From Hypomyces perniciosus (taxonomy: Eukaryota; Ascomycota; Sordariomycetes; Hypocreales; Hypocreaceae), in the NCBI GenBank assembly GCA_008477525.1, contig SPDT01000003.1, positions 434,001 to 498,000 of the forward strand: a stretch of DNA of 64,000 nt. The letters are read 5' to 3'. Position numbers and translations under genes: made by a program. How positions within the stretch are numbered: the first letter of the stretch is position 1; every line of letters starts with the position of its first letter. This document shows, piece by piece, positions 1 through 11,686 of the stretch. Under the pieces are notes generated by a model, which was given only the letters and a program-made list of their open reading frames with translations, was not told the DNA's origin and did no database searches.

Positions 1-577
1 GGCGAATTTGCGGTTGGGAGGGAAATCCCCTGAGAGTTGCTCCTGGCCAAGGAAGCTGCTGACGCCGTCAGAGAGATGCTTCTCCCAGAACTTGCCGGTT
101 GTCACGATGCCCCATTGCTCCAGGTAAAGGGGTGCTGAGACAAGCGACAAGGCGGATAGGATGCTGGCCTCGAAGATGCCAGTTACAGGTATGTTCAGGA
201 TGTTGGTGAACTCTGCGACGAGAGAATGGACACTGAAGCAGGCAATGAGCACGGCGTCATATTGGCCTGACTGCAGACGCCCAATCAATGCAGTGTCGTT
301 GAGGACGGCCTGCGTGCTGGCCTGGATATCCTGATCATTGTTGATGCTGGCCGGACAAGGCCCCTGAACGGTGTATGTGTCGATTGTAACCGACTCGGCA
401 GAGTCAGCACGGGCTGTGATGGATCCATTGGATGGGTGGTGGCTTTACTGATGCTAGTAATGAGGTCATTCTCCTGGCAGCTGTCTCCATACCGAGGGTC
501 ATAGAAGCTGAGGTGTTGGGATTGAGGAGGAGGATGCTCACGCTCCCGGCCTGATGGGCGATATCGGACGGGGTCAT
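1..577 (-). CDS. Asp/Glu/hydantoin racemase (Dcg1-like), 3' part off the window
   Basis: Reading the minus strand from ATG at 577-575 gives MTPSDIAHQAGSVSILLLNP, whose LLLNPNTSASMT segment matches the N-terminal strand and loop of the Asp/Glu/hydantoin racemase (Dcg1) family. The frame hits a stop unless a 55-bp intron (448 down to 394, GTAAAG...GTGCTGAC...GAG, phase 0) is removed. The second exon then reads through SVTIDTYTVQGPCPASINND, DAVLIACFSVHSL (the family's catalytic-Cys region) and PVTGIFEASILSALSL to the window edge. About 174 residues are visible of a protein usually near 240-260. The family racemises or isomerises amino acids or hydantoins; the substrate here is unknown. It is transcribed divergently from arp2. 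The 3' splice site (GAG rather than CAG/TAG) is weaker than usual, so the acceptor is the least certain part. Confidence 0.72.
394..448 (-). other. predicted 55-bp intron in racemase gene
   Basis: GT at 448-447, branch-like TGCTGAC, AG at 395-394. Removing it joins codon 43 (Ser) to the next exon in phase 0 and bypasses an in-frame stop. Confidence 0.6.
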
Positions 578-997
578 GATGCCAATCGCTGGGGGATCGT
601 AGAATAAGGTAGATATAAATTAAGAGTCACCGAGATGATAAGTTTGGAAAAGTCGCAAGCATCTCGAGATTCTTTTGCGTAGTGCCAATAATAATATATG
701 GCTAATACAAAATCTCAGCATGACGACTTTGCCCAGTCGAGCTGGTCTGGTGAAGCAGCGGGGTATCACGTGACGCTCCCAAGTCACCTCTGACGACAAT
801 GGGCCTCGTGGAGCCTCTCAGTTCCCCCACTACGATACGTATCTACTCCTACTAGGTACTAGTAGTAGTTGACGACGACGCCTCCACATTCGTCCAGCTA
901 CGAGACACTGTCACCTCTCAGCTCAGCACCGCATTATCAACACTCGCCCAACTTCGTCCTCCTTCTCCCCTAGGCTGCGAATTGGACTGTCGCAAAG
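578..997. promoter_or_regulatory. divergent intergenic promoter region, racemase / arp2
   Basis: These 420 bp separate two start codons facing away from each other. The stretch 840-870 is rich in CTACTA/AGTAGT triplets, and pyrimidine-rich sequence (940-970) precedes the arp2 ATG. No gene is visible. Confidence 0.5.
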
Positions 998-2353
998 ATG
1001 GCCCCCCCTATCGGTATGCCGCTATGAGCTTGTTAGCTGCTCTCTGCCAGAGCTTCAGCTCCTGCTTGCCCCTGTCTCGTCCCTGATCAAGCTATGGCCA
1101 TCCATGCTGACCACTCTCCCACCTCTTTAGTCCTCGACGGAGGCACCGGTTTCCTCAAGGTCGGATATGCCGCACAGAACTTCCCCGAGCATCAATACCC
1201 GTCCATTGTCGGCCGGCCGATCCTCCGGTCTGAGGAGCGAACCGATAGCGATGTGGTGATCAAGGACATCATGTGCGGTGACGAGGCCGCGGCGGCCCGG
1301 AACATGCTGCAGATCAGCTATCCCATGGAGAACGGCATTGTCAAGAATTGGGAAGATATGCAGCAGCTCTGGGACTACACCTTCTACGAAAAGCTGAAGG
1401 TCGAGACCCAGGGACAAAAGATCTTGCTGACGGAGCCGCCAATGAATCCCCTGAAGAACCGGGAGAAGATGTGCGAGGTCATGTTCGACAGGTACGGCTT
1501 CGGAGGAGTCTATGTTGCCATTCAGGCCGTGCTGGCGTTGTACGCCCAAGGTAAGCCTCGGACCAACCCCTGATATGTCAATAGAGATGGTTCAGTCCAA
1601 TGCTGATACGATGGGCTCCTAGGTCTGAGTTCTGGCGTTGTCGTTGACTCTGGTGACGGTGTCACCCACATCGTTCCCGTCTACGAATCCGTGGTGCTGA
1701 ACCACCTTACCAAGCGCTTGGATGTTGCTGGTCGTGACGTCACACGCAACCTCATCAAGCTCCTCCTCCGTCGCGGCTACGCCCTCAACCGAACGGCCGA
1801 TTTCGAGACAGTCCGCCAGATCAAGGAAAAGCTTTGCTACGTCTCATACGACCTGGAGTTGGACAAGCGCTTGAGCGAGGATACAACAGTGTTGGTGGAA
1901 GACTACACCCTCCCTGATGGACGGGTCATCCGCGTGGGCAGCGAGCGATTCGAGGCTCCCGAGTGTTTGTTCCAGCCACACCTGGTGGACAACGAGTCCC
2001 CCGGATTGGGCGAGTTTCTCTTCAACACTATCCAGTCCGCAGATGTGGACATTAGAGCATCGCTGTTCAAGGCCATTGTGTTGTCTGGCGGTAGCAGCAT
2101 GTACCCGGGTCTGCCGTCGCGACTGGAGAAGGAGCTTAAGCAACTGTGGTTGACGCGGGCGCTGCAGGGCAACCCCGAGCGTCTGAGCAAGTTCAAGGTG
2201 CGGATAGAGGATCCTCCACGGAGAAGGCACATGGTGTTCCTGGGAGGAGCTGTCCTGGCCAATATCATGGCGGAGAACGAGAGCATGTGGGTGACCAAGG
2301 CGGAATGGGAGGAGCAAGGCGTGCGGGCTTTGGAGAAGCTTGGACCGCGATAG
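998..2353 (+). CDS. arp2: Actin-related protein 2 (Arp2/3 complex)
   Basis: Three exons are inferred: 998-1013, 1131-1550 and 1623-2353, with GT-AG introns 1014-1130 and 1551-1622 in matching phase. The joined product is 388 residues, normal for Arp2. It begins [20 protein letters not shown], the actin-fold phosphate-1 loop with the Arp2-specific start. [18 protein letters not shown] is the second nucleotide-binding loop, and [15 protein letters not shown] the adenosine-binding loop. Arp2 with Arp3 and five other subunits nucleates branched actin filaments at cortical patches and endocytic sites. The first exon codes for only five complete codons, so an intron-blind search would start at the wrong residue. 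Confidence 0.96.
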
Positions 2354-2969
2354 ACGCCAGGTTCTACATACAGGCGCATTAAAGGGAGAAGAAGGAGTAT
2401 GATGGCAGTGAGGATCATTAGAGGTACATCAAAAGACAATTTCACGCCGAGGCCATGGCTGGCTGTATCTCGGGCGGTATTGTAGTATCTACGGAGTACG
2501 TCGGGGATGCTTGTCTTTTTCATAAAGCAGTGCATAAAGCAGTGAGCACAGCACGGAATTGTGACATTGAGAGCGCTACTACTATTAGCAGTAGATTTTT
2601 AGAGACTATTATCCTTCATTACCTTACCTACCACTCCTTCGTACTGCGATCAAGTGACCATGAAGGAAGGTTTCATGGCGCGCCTGAGATGGCATCGTGG
2701 AGGCTTAGTCATCACACTTGGCGCGACAAACAGACAGACTCTGTATCTATGTATACTCACTCGTATGTATTGAGCTGGCCTGAAGCCTAGGGAACCATTA
2801 CATAGTTTCAAGTTTCAACCCTCTCTCAGCAACGACTCGTCAACCTTTGGTGAGCTTTCCCATCCTTCCATTCACTGATCTGCGCATTCACTGCGACATC
2901 GCCTTGCGTGACTGACTGACTGACTGAGCCTAAATCAAAACACAGAGAGAGACTCCATAATATTATGCC
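2354..2969. other. arp2 3' flank, no gene
   Basis: No supportable gene. Contains one TACGGAGTA motif (2490-2498) and a gactgactgactga run near 2910-2926. Confidence 0.4.
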
Positions 2970-3120
2970 ATGACCCTGACAAATCCGGCCACGGGAACTT
3001 CGGGGTCTGCTTCGGGCAATAATAGCACTGCTACTAATGGTACTACTAATGGAGGCGGCGGCATTGGAAGCGTAAAGGGCCCCCAACAGACGTTCAAGCG
3101 GAGCGTGCAGGCGGCGTTTG
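2970..3120 (+). CDS. candidate first coding exon of the Cdk8 gene
   Basis: ATG at 2970 opens a 50-codon stretch rich in Thr, Asn, Ser and Gly, ending in QQTFKRSVQAAFE just before a consensus donor (G|GTGCGT at 3120/3121, phase 1). An acceptor at 3915-3916 (CTATACCCAG) follows a long pyrimidine-rich tract and is also phase 1. Joining them gives FKRSVQAAFEDGRDQTTGYQ followed by the kinase, 503 residues in total. This would replace the Ser-rich 32-residue N-terminus of the unspliced ORF, which reads like translated intron. The implied intron is about 796 bp, long for a fungus, and may hide further exons or be a leader intron. Inference only. Confidence 0.38.
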
Positions 3121-3367
3121 AAGGTGCGTTTTTCCAGCGGTTCCGTTTTCTACATTCCGTACTCGTATTTCGAGCCTCCCTTTTTTTTTTTTGTTCATCC
3201 TCCGTATAATACGAGTGCTGCTGCTATTACTAGTATTACTATTTATTTATGCGTGGCACCGTTCTCCGTATGCATTTCCATACCACTGTTATCTATTTAA
3301 GTGCCCAGACGATTGATACGGACCTGATCCACTTCGGTGATACAAAGGCGTCCATTCATCAGCGTCT

Positions 3368-3368
<1 letters not shown>

Positions 3369-3404
<36 letters not shown>

Positions 3405-3405
3405 C
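3369..3405. repeat. (TCA)n microsatellite
   Basis: About twelve uninterrupted TCA/CAT triplets in the Cdk8 leader or intron. It encodes poly-Ser or poly-His in spurious short ORFs. Confidence 0.9.
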
Positions 3406-3470
3406 TCACCCTCTCTTCATCCTCCGCCTCCACGTGAGGTCATCATACATACATACTATACTGCTGCTCT

Positions 3471-3514
3471 GGCCCTTGTTTGGCCCTTGTTTGGCCCGTG
3501 TTTGGCCCGTGTTT
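3471..3514. repeat. four tandem 11-bp units
   Basis: Units ggcccttgttt, ggcccttgttt, ggcccgtgttt and ggcccgtgttt are contiguous. The two halves differ by one T/G change, which suggests a two-step duplication. Confidence 0.9.
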
Positions 3515-3566
3515 GCTTCATCCTCGTCACCGTTTGCCTCCGCGTTTTCTTCCCCTCCTCTCTCTT

Positions 3567-3600
3567 ATTACTGCTACTACTGCTACTACTACTACTACTC
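3567..3600. repeat. imperfect (CTA)n microsatellite
   Basis: Run of ctg/cta triplets (attactgctactactgctact...), within the same low-complexity leader. Confidence 0.8.
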
Positions 3601-3819
3601 CTCTTCACGCCCTCTTGTCGGCCTATCCCTGTCTTCCCCAGCCGTTGCCAAGAATTTCGTTTCTATTTGGATATGAACGATTCCACCCGATCTCGGTGAT
3701 CTACCTAGATAAGGCCAAGGTTGTTGTTCCTGGCCTCGCATCGCCTCTCTCTCACTCCCCATATCTTATCACATCATATCAAATACAACCACCAACACGT
3801 TTAAACACACATCCCGGCC

Positions 3820-5277
3820 ATGCCTCTGCGGCTTCGGACCGGCTATCCTCCCTCATCCTCCTCCTTTCAGTTTTCATCATCATCATTATCGTCCTCCGCT
3901 CACCGCCTATACCCAGATGGCCGTGACCAGACAACGGGTTATCAGCCCAAGGCGCGCGTAACAGAACGGTACCGCATCATCGGGTTCATTAGCAGTGGAA
4001 CATATGGCCGCGTCTACAAGGCTGTCAGTCGGACTGCAGCCAGCGGAGGCGGCATAGCCGTTGTCCGGACTTCCAGCGGCAATGGCTCCAGCTCCCGCTC
4101 CGGTTCGGGTCCCGTCGAGGTGGCCATCAAGAAGTTCAAGCCGGACAAGGAGGGCGAGCAGGTCAGCTATACGGGAATCTCACAGAGCGCGATCCGCGAG
4201 ATGAGCCTGTGCAGTGAGCTGCGCCACGCAAACGTCATTCGTCTTGTCGAGATCATCTTAGAGGACAAGTGCATTTTCATGGTCTTCGAGTACGCCGAGC
4301 ATGACCTTTTGCAGATCATCCATCATCATACTCAACAGCCGCGACAACCCATCCCGCCGGCCACTATCAAGAGCATCATGTTCCAGCTCCTTAATGGCTG
4401 CCAGTATCTTCACACCAACTGGGTCCTACACCGTGATCTCAAACCCGCCAACATCATGGTCACCTCGGGTGGCGAGGTCAAGATCGGCGATCTCGGCCTG
4501 GCTCGCCGTTTCGATAAGCCACTGCACTCACTCTTCAGCGGTGACAAGGTCGTCGTGACTATATGGTACCGTGCCCCCGAACTCATCCTCGGTTCTTATC
4601 ACTATACCCCGGCTATCGACATGTGGGCTGTTGGATGCATCTTCGCCGAGTTGCTCTCATTGCGACCAATCTTCAAAGGTGAGGAGGCCAAAATGGATAG
4701 CAAAAAGACGGTGCCGTTCCAGCGCAATCAGATGCAGAAGATTGTCGAGATCATGGGCATGCCGACCAAAGATCGCTGGAATTTACTCCCCAGCATGCCC
4801 GAGTATAACCAGCTCAACAACCTCCAATCTGCCATGTCCCACCATAGCCATCATAGCCACCACCATCACGGCCACCACCAGTCTTCCAGCCGAGGCATTC
4901 CTCTCACCTCTAATCTCGAGAAATGGTACTACAACAACATCTCCACCAACTCTGGCACAGGCGCCAACATCCCAAACAACCCCAGCGGGACCCCAATACT
5001 CGCCTCCCTCGGCCAGGATGGCTACAAGCTCCTCGCGGGCTTGCTCGACTACGACCCCGTCAAGCGCCTCACCGCCGCCTCAGCGCTGCAAGCACCCTTC
5101 TTCAGCTCCGGCGACCGCGTCAGCGCAAATTGCTTCGAGGGCGTGGCGAACGAATACCCCCATCGCCGCGTCAGCCAAGACGACAACGACATTCGCACCA
5201 GCAGCCTGCCGGGCACGAAGCGTAGTGGCCTTCCCGACGACTCTTTGCTGCGAGCGGCCAAGCGCGTGAAGGAATAG
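3820..5277 (+). CDS. ssn3: Cyclin-dependent kinase 8 (SSN3/SRB10), Mediator kinase module
   Basis: This 485-codon ORF has a complete protein kinase domain. In ORF numbering: glycine loop SSGTYGRV (58-65), catalytic Lys104 in VAIKKF, a Cdk8-type SQSAIRE cyclin-contact helix (121-127), HRDLKPAN (204-211), DLGLAR (224-229) and VVTIWYRAPEL. The C-terminus has the Cdk8 features GEEAKMDSKKTVPFQRNQMQ and CFEG...PHRRVSQDDNDIRTSSLPGT. Cdk8 with cyclin C phosphorylates RNA polymerase II CTD and transcription factors in the nucleus. Oddities are a Gly/Ser-rich insert between glycine loop and Lys104 (about 71-98) and a His-rich insert (about 345-360). The true N-terminus may come from a spliced exon at 2970-3120, with the coding part here starting at 3917. 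The kinase assignment is secure; the start is not. Confidence 0.95.
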   Translation: MPLRLRTGYPPSSSSFQFSSSSLSSSAHRLYPDGRDQTTGYQPKARVTERYRIIGFISSGTYGRVYKAVSRTAASGGGIAVVRTSSGNGSSSRSGSGPVEVAIKKFKPDKEGEQVSYTGISQSAIREMSLCSELRHANVIRLVEIILEDKCIFMVFEYAEHDLLQIIHHHTQQPRQPIPPATIKSIMFQLLNGCQYLHTNWVLHRDLKPANIMVTSGGEVKIGDLGLARRFDKPLHSLFSGDKVVVTIWYRAPELILGSYHYTPAIDMWAVGCIFAELLSLRPIFKGEEAKMDSKKTVPFQRNQMQKIVEIMGMPTKDRWNLLPSMPEYNQLNNLQSAMSHHSHHSHHHHGHHQSSSRGIPLTSNLEKWYYNNISTNSGTGANIPNNPSGTPILASLGQDGYKLLAGLLDYDPVKRLTAASALQAPFFSSGDRVSANCFEGVANEYPHRRVSQDDNDIRTSSLPGTKRSGLPDDSLLRAAKRVKE

Positions 5278-6554
5278 GATCCTCCACGGAGCAAACAGCC
5301 GGTCAGTCGAAGAGTCAGGGCTTAGAGGGGGAGGAGGAAACACATCCTGATTGGGATAATGGTGTAGCCTTGCTTATTGAAGTCAGCTTTTATACCCATG
5401 TGAATTGGGGGTTTGGTACGAGTTGTTATGGGTATAGCATGGCAGTTCATTTGAGGATTATGGTGGCGTATGGGGTTGACAGTATTAACAGTATTGGAAG
5501 GCACTTGTTCAGGGATCATGGTTCAAGGGCGTCGCAAACAGCATCCGGGAGACATGGAGTTTCAACGGGGCAGAGAGTACTATTATTTGGTTCGTTATGT
5601 ATTACTATTTTGGGAAATCCGAGGAGTTCACTGGGGGGGAGTATTGAAGGGGATTATTGAAGCGGAATACTAGCTAAATATACACAATAGTATTGATGGC
5701 ACACCACCCATTATACATACTTGCAAAGCTGATGTTACCACAATTAATTAATATTATACCCTTTTCCCATCCTATCTTCCGTAAGGGCAGAAAAAGATGA
5801 AAGAGACATGTCATTCATTAGGGTTCGATACTGGAATAAATGAACAAACAAAACAGCAACAACAGCAACAGTAACAGTAGCAGTAACAGTAACAGCAACA
5901 AAAAAGCAGATGACCTAACATACAATACAGTTTCTTGTTCTCTTGCCACACCAAAACAAAAACAACAACTTCCCACATCTTTTGTTTTTTCTCTCTGCCT
6001 ACCAACTTCGCCTCGCTTTGCAGTCATCTAGCAGCCCGGGTATTTGAATGAGTAAATAAAAAAAATGTATAAGATAAATAAAAAGGGGTTAGGTGAGGGA
6101 ATATGAGGTGAGGGAATATGCTTTCAAGGCAAGAGAAGAAGAGATGAGGGCAAAGGGAGATAAAACACATTCGGCACAGGTAATTTTCTCCCCCCACTGG
6201 AGCAAATGGGTAGACACATCTTGGTTAGTGTCTCTCCTCTTCTCGTTTCTTCTTCTCTCTCTTTCGTCGCATCTTCCCCTTTTTCAAGCAGCCGTATCCG
6301 TGTATTCTGGGCTGCTCCCGTCGTCTCTGTAGCGCGCGTGGGTGTTGTGATATTGTGGGGGTGGAAGTACGCCATTGAGAGTCCTAGTAATGAAGAGCGA
6401 CCGCGCAAGAGTTGAGGCGAGGGATGAGGACTGGGCGATGTCCCTGCCTCGACTAAGCATATCTGGCCTCGGCAAGGATGACGGGGTTTGTGTATATCAT
6501 TTGAAGAGATTGCCGCCAAGTCGTAGGTCGGTATAACGTGGGAAGAATCGTCGG
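5278..6554. other. intergenic between convergent Cdk8 and arf6
   Basis: No gene supported. Contains a run of aac/agc/agt triplets at about 5843-5905 (Asn/Ser or Leu/Cys repeats in spurious ORFs) and A-rich stretches near 6055-6085. Confidence 0.4.
5843..5905. repeat. imperfect aacag/cagtaa triplet repeat
   Basis: Repeated aacagcaacagtaacagtag-like units over about 60 bp in the 3' flank shared by Cdk8 and arf6. Confidence 0.75.
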
Positions 6555-7389
<835 letters not shown>

Positions 7390-8472
7390 TTACTAATATC
7401 ACCTTCGTAGCGGCGGGAAAGGAGGTTGAAGGACAGGTTTCGTGACACTATGCTCGGTTGAAAAAGGAGGGGGGGTTTACAGAAGGGGCGTATTGGGGGC
7501 TGGATTCGTATCGTTCCGATCTAATCAGCGTTCCTATTCGCGCAGCAACAATAGACGACAGGTTAGCGATGATGGTCAACTTTCCAACACGTGTTGTTGA
7601 GTCGCAGCCTTGTTCTCCTCCCGCCCCAGCTTTGGTGAAACAGCACCCAAGATGAGGGAGGGAGGAGGGAAACAAGGGGGAAGGAAAAAAATAATGATGC
7701 ATTGCACACCCATCAAACCGCAAACTCACCTTCAATGTGCCGCGGCTTGTTTCCTTTTTCCTCCTCCTTCTTCTTCTTCTCTCTGCTTTGGTCTCCCTTT
7801 TTGCTGTTGGCGTACGTCCTCCTGAGCAGCTTGGAAGTGCAAGAATCGAGAGCAAGACGAGACAAGACGGGTCGAGACGCGGCAGAATCGAAAGAGAAGG
7901 GAATCAATGGGCTGAATAATGGACTCAGCCGACGGACGACAACGGACCGGGACCGCAATTGATCCAGCCAGCCGGGGATTGTCAGGCTGAAGCTGGAGCT
8001 GGAGTTGAATCTTGTTGCTTTCTTTCGTTCTTTCTTTTCGGCCTTACGGAGTACTCGTACTCTTCTCCCTCTTGTTTATGCGAGAGGCTCGTTCGCCAGG
8101 GACGCCAATCAGATGCAAAGACGCACGTGGACGAGCGAAGTTCAGGGAGGACCAAGTACGAGTACCTGATGGTACCTGACAGTAGCCGCTGCAACGCTTC
8201 TGTGACTGCTTCCAGGCACTAGTATAGTGCTCCGTAGTGGTGCTCCGTGCGGTGGAGTCTGGTGCGACCTCTGCTGCTACGTAGTACGAAGTAGTCCTAC
8301 TACTATTATGGAATCCGTACCTGTACATACAGGGCATACAGGGCCTTCTGCACTCTATCGGAATGGAACAATGTCCTGTCCCGCCCCCATTTTGTTCATT
8401 TCAGGGGTAATAGCGGCCAATCTTCTTTGCCAATCTCCGGTTGCTGCGGGACGAGGCCAAGAGGGTCCAGAG

Positions 8473-8505
8473 GGGCCATTCCAGGGCCATTCCAGGGCCA
8501 TTCCA
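8473..8505. repeat. three perfect tandem 11-bp units
   Basis: gggccattcca occurs three times head to tail (8473-8483, 8484-8494, 8495-8505). Intergenic; no function evident. Confidence 0.9.
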
Positions 8506-9265
8506 GGGGCTGCCGCCACACTTAGTGCTGAAAAGGGTCCGCTAGAGCCTCTATTGGGCCGCTAGCTTCAGTGGCTTTAGTAGTTGGTGCGCTCCACAAG
8601 CCACAGAGCGCGGAAGGCTTCATTATCCTGATGATCAACATCAACCCGCTAATCGGGCACGTGAACCAACGATGAACTCCCTCGTCATGCATACGAGTGA
8701 ATGCATGTCAATCTATGGGGAAGAGTTGCAGAAACACGGGAATAATCAGATACTACTACTGCTTTATTAGCTCAGAGTGGACCGCCGTATGCACGGAGTA
8801 GTCCTACTACTCGTACTACTCCTACCATTAGCACGGATCAACCGTTGAAGATCATCAATCACGGCATCATGAAATGATGATAAAGAAGAACACACTAGCA
8901 AGGATCGTATACATACTAGCTCTGACGAAGGGAAGGCAATAAGGCTATGGACGGCACAATAATACGAAGTATGTAGTAGTAATAGCAGTACTAACTAATA
9001 CATAATTCGTACTATTCTCCATTGCCGTCCATATATCCCGTATTGGTGTGTATCATACAGATGCGTTCTAAATCCATTACTCCGTCTAGAATCACAATCG
9101 AAACATTCAAATGTTCCGAATCAAGTCATCTATTCCATTAACACTAGCCTGGGTATGAGCTCAAGAGCCAAAATCCTGATTCATCTTGTCCGCCAACGCC
9201 ATAGTAACAAGGTGCCGCCTCACATCCATACTCCGCGCATTCAAGTACAATTCCAAAAGCAAACA

Positions 9266-9299
9266 CAAGGCTCAACCCAAGGCTTAACCCAAGGCTCTC
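9266..9299. repeat. 12-bp tandem repeat next to sgf29 stop
   Basis: caaggctcaacc, caaggcttaacc and a partial caaggctct lie just beyond the sgf29 stop codon, in its 3' untranslated region. Confidence 0.7.
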
Positions 9300-9301
9300 T
9301 C

Positions 9302-10372
9302 TCAATGCCGATATTCAATCACAAACCTTCTCTCCACTTGCTGCAGCGTGGTCGAATCATTCTCGCCCTCAAACTTGAGGTCAACCTTGCCATCTGCCGC
9401 CATACTATGGACTTCGGCCTTGTAGAACGTTGTCGTGTTGGGGTAGAGTGCAAGGACCACTTGCCCGGCTTCGTAGTCTTTGAGTGTGCTCGCCTGGCTC
9501 TCTGGTGCAATGGGAATCATGCTGCTGGCGCTTGACCGATACTCCTTTTGCTTGCTCGGGTCCTCAGGCTCAACGTCTAGCACTTTGTAGCGTCGGCTTT
9601 TGCCCTCACCGAGCACCTGCGCAACCTCCCCAAGGATCCAGTCGGATGTCTGTTCCCCGTTGACGGCCTTGGGCTTGAATGCGACGGCGTCGCCCTTGGA
9701 GAAGACCACCTTGGACCTGTTGTTGGCTGACGCCGATCCCGATCCGCTGGCACCACCGCTAGCCGAGCCCTGAGGTTCCACACTATCGGCCTTTGGGGGC
9801 ATGCTGTCCCTATCACGATTGCTGCCCCGGTCGCCGTGCTTTCTGGACGAGTTTCCAATAGGGCTGGGCACTGGAGAGTCCCCCGTGCCGTCAAAGTCAT
9901 ACAGCGAAGCCGCAGCGCTGTCCCGTGTCGCAGACCTCTTAGCCGGACCCGCCGCCTGCGCTTCGGCCTGCTCCTTGGCCACCACAACTGCGCGCAAAAT
10001 CTTCAGCTGGTCTACCTGCTGTCGGAGGTTGTTCACGTTGGTTTCCGAGAATTTGACACCGGCCCTGCACAACTGCTCCATCTGCTTCAACGCATCCGTC
10101 GGGACACTGTCCGAGTCCATGCGGCCGGCTTGCCTGTCCATCTCAACAAGCTTGTTCAGGGTGTCATTCTCGGCGTTGATGCCCGCCACAATCTCTGCCA
10201 TCTGAGCCTTGCACCCCTCCCAGATGTTCAACTCCTCGCCGTGCGTGTTGCCATTGTTGCGGTTGGACCCGCGGCCGCTGCGATTCCGTTGAGACATGGG
10301 TGACTGGTCGTACCACGGGCCAAGCTCCTCCTGAAGGTTTTTGATTTCGCGCTGCGCTTTTCGGTTAGCCAT
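9302..10372 (-). CDS. sgf29: SAGA complex subunit Sgf29 (tandem Tudor)
   Basis: Single-exon ORF of 356 residues starting MANRKAQREIKNLQEELG. The N-terminal part is helical (coiled-coil-like, about 1-145), the middle is a Ser/Gly/Asn-rich linker, and residues 220-356 form the SGF29 C-terminal domain. Recognisable pieces are VVFSKGDAVAFKP, DWILGEVAQVL, RYKVLDVEPED, AGQVVLALYPNTTTFYKA and VERRFVIEYRH. In yeast and humans this double Tudor domain reads H3K4me2/3 and recruits the Gcn5 acetyltransferase module of SAGA. Length and domain order fit fungal Sgf29. No intron is needed. High confidence in family; the chromatin role is from known orthologues. Confidence 0.94.
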   Translation of the reverse strand: MANRKAQREIKNLQEELGPWYDQSPMSQRNRSGRGSNRNNGNTHGEELNIWEGCKAQMAEIVAGINAENDTLNKLVEMDRQAGRMDSDSVPTDALKQMEQLCRAGVKFSETNVNNLRQQVDQLKILRAVVVAKEQAEAQAAGPAKRSATRDSAAASLYDFDGTGDSPVPSPIGNSSRKHGDRGSNRDRDSMPPKADSVEPQGSASGGASGSGSASANNRSKVVFSKGDAVAFKPKAVNGEQTSDWILGEVAQVLGEGKSRRYKVLDVEPEDPSKQKEYRSSASSMIPIAPESQASTLKDYEAGQVVLALYPNTTTFYKAEVHSMAADGKVDLKFEGENDSTTLQQVERRFVIEYRH

Positions 10373-11686
10373 CGTGATACCCGGCTGATGCTGTCGCCCG
10401 TCCGTCCGTTCCGTCCGTCTGTCGTGCCACGACCAAAAAACACGTCACGGCCAAAGGGGGAGAGCACGCCAAAATGAAGGGTAGATGAGGAGGGGAAGAG
10501 AGAGCCAACTTGATATTAACGCCACCAACGAGCAAAACTGAGGGTTGAAGAGTTTATAAACTTACCAGCAGCAGGCAACTGTTTCTTTTATGAAGAAGGC
10601 AACAGACAACAGACAACAGACAACGGCGGGCAACTGAATTGCTCTCTTCGACTCGACTATCCCCCCTCGGAAGGAGTGAATGATTGATCTCGGCGCGTCG
10701 AACGGCGGATAGGCGACTCGATGGATGATGGCAGTTGAAGGGAAAGAAGAGGGATCGAAGACGGATCGAAGAGGGAAAGGACGAGAATTTCAACCCATCG
10801 TATGTCCCAGAAAGGAAAATAGCAGCCAGCCAAGCGCACAAGCTGCAGCCTGCCGCCACAAACAGTCGTCAAGGTTCAGTTGAGGCGGAAAAGTAAATGG
10901 TTGAAAGGTGAAGAGAGGGGCAGTGATGCTTGTACATATGACGAAGTGACTTTGATCGCGCGCCTTTGACTTTCCGCGCGCAGAGATAAGATAAGATCTA
11001 ACTAGGTCTTCGGATCATCCATTTCCCGGCATTCAACTAAAAATAGCCTCCTCAAGCTTTGAAACATCTTCAACACCACACCTCAAAGGCGTGGTTCTAT
11101 CCGAGCTACAAGGATCACCGAAGACAGCGCAGCAGCACGGAAATGTCTACTCTCCATCTCCTGTTTCGTCATCATCGGCGAGTGGATGACACCGTTGAGG
11201 CTTTCCTTCAGATGCCATGTTAATGAATGAAAATACGAAGAGCATAGGTAGGTATTTGGCACAGCATAGGCGAAATCTGGAGAGAGGCTTCGTTACGTTC
11301 GCACACCGAGATCACATCTACCCTCCATGCATCCAAACTCCAAATATGAAGGTTCTCGCAAGCCCCGCATTGTATGTACATGGGCGAGGTTCGCCGTCAT
11401 CAAATTGCTCAAAGAGGAAGCTTGATTTGCACTTCTGGGGAGGGAACCTCTGCAGCGAGGCTGGTCACTCACGTAATATCTTCCCTCTGAAACGCCATAC
11501 CAGGGTGCAGTAGCATTCCTGATGACTAGAGTCTAAGACATTTGGTCCAAACTTGTTTGCGGGGTGGCTCTCGTAAGAACCCAGACCGATGACGAACTTC
11601 CATAGCTGCTCCCTATAAATGCCCATCCAACCTCCAGAGAAAGCCCTGGATTTCCCAAAGACTAAGTGATATCCCTGATTACCGCT
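10373..11686. other. intergenic, no gene recognised
   Basis: sgf29 promoter side. Contains four aacagac units (10600-10626). A 98-codon ORF at 11217-11513 (+) has no recognisable features and is not called. Confidence 0.4.

Noticed and set aside
1127..1549. 140-codon minus-strand ORF
   Set aside because: Antisense of arp2 exon 2, no independent support.
3471..3514. regular short repeats considered as a CRISPR-like array
   Set aside because: Units are contiguous with no spacers; simple tandem duplication in a eukaryotic genome.
3337..3699. ORF with poly-His/poly-Ser
   Set aside because: It is the translated (TCA)n and (CTA)n microsatellites in the Cdk8 leader.
11217..11513. 98-codon ORF
   Set aside because: No motifs, no neighbouring splice signals, no recognisable similarity.
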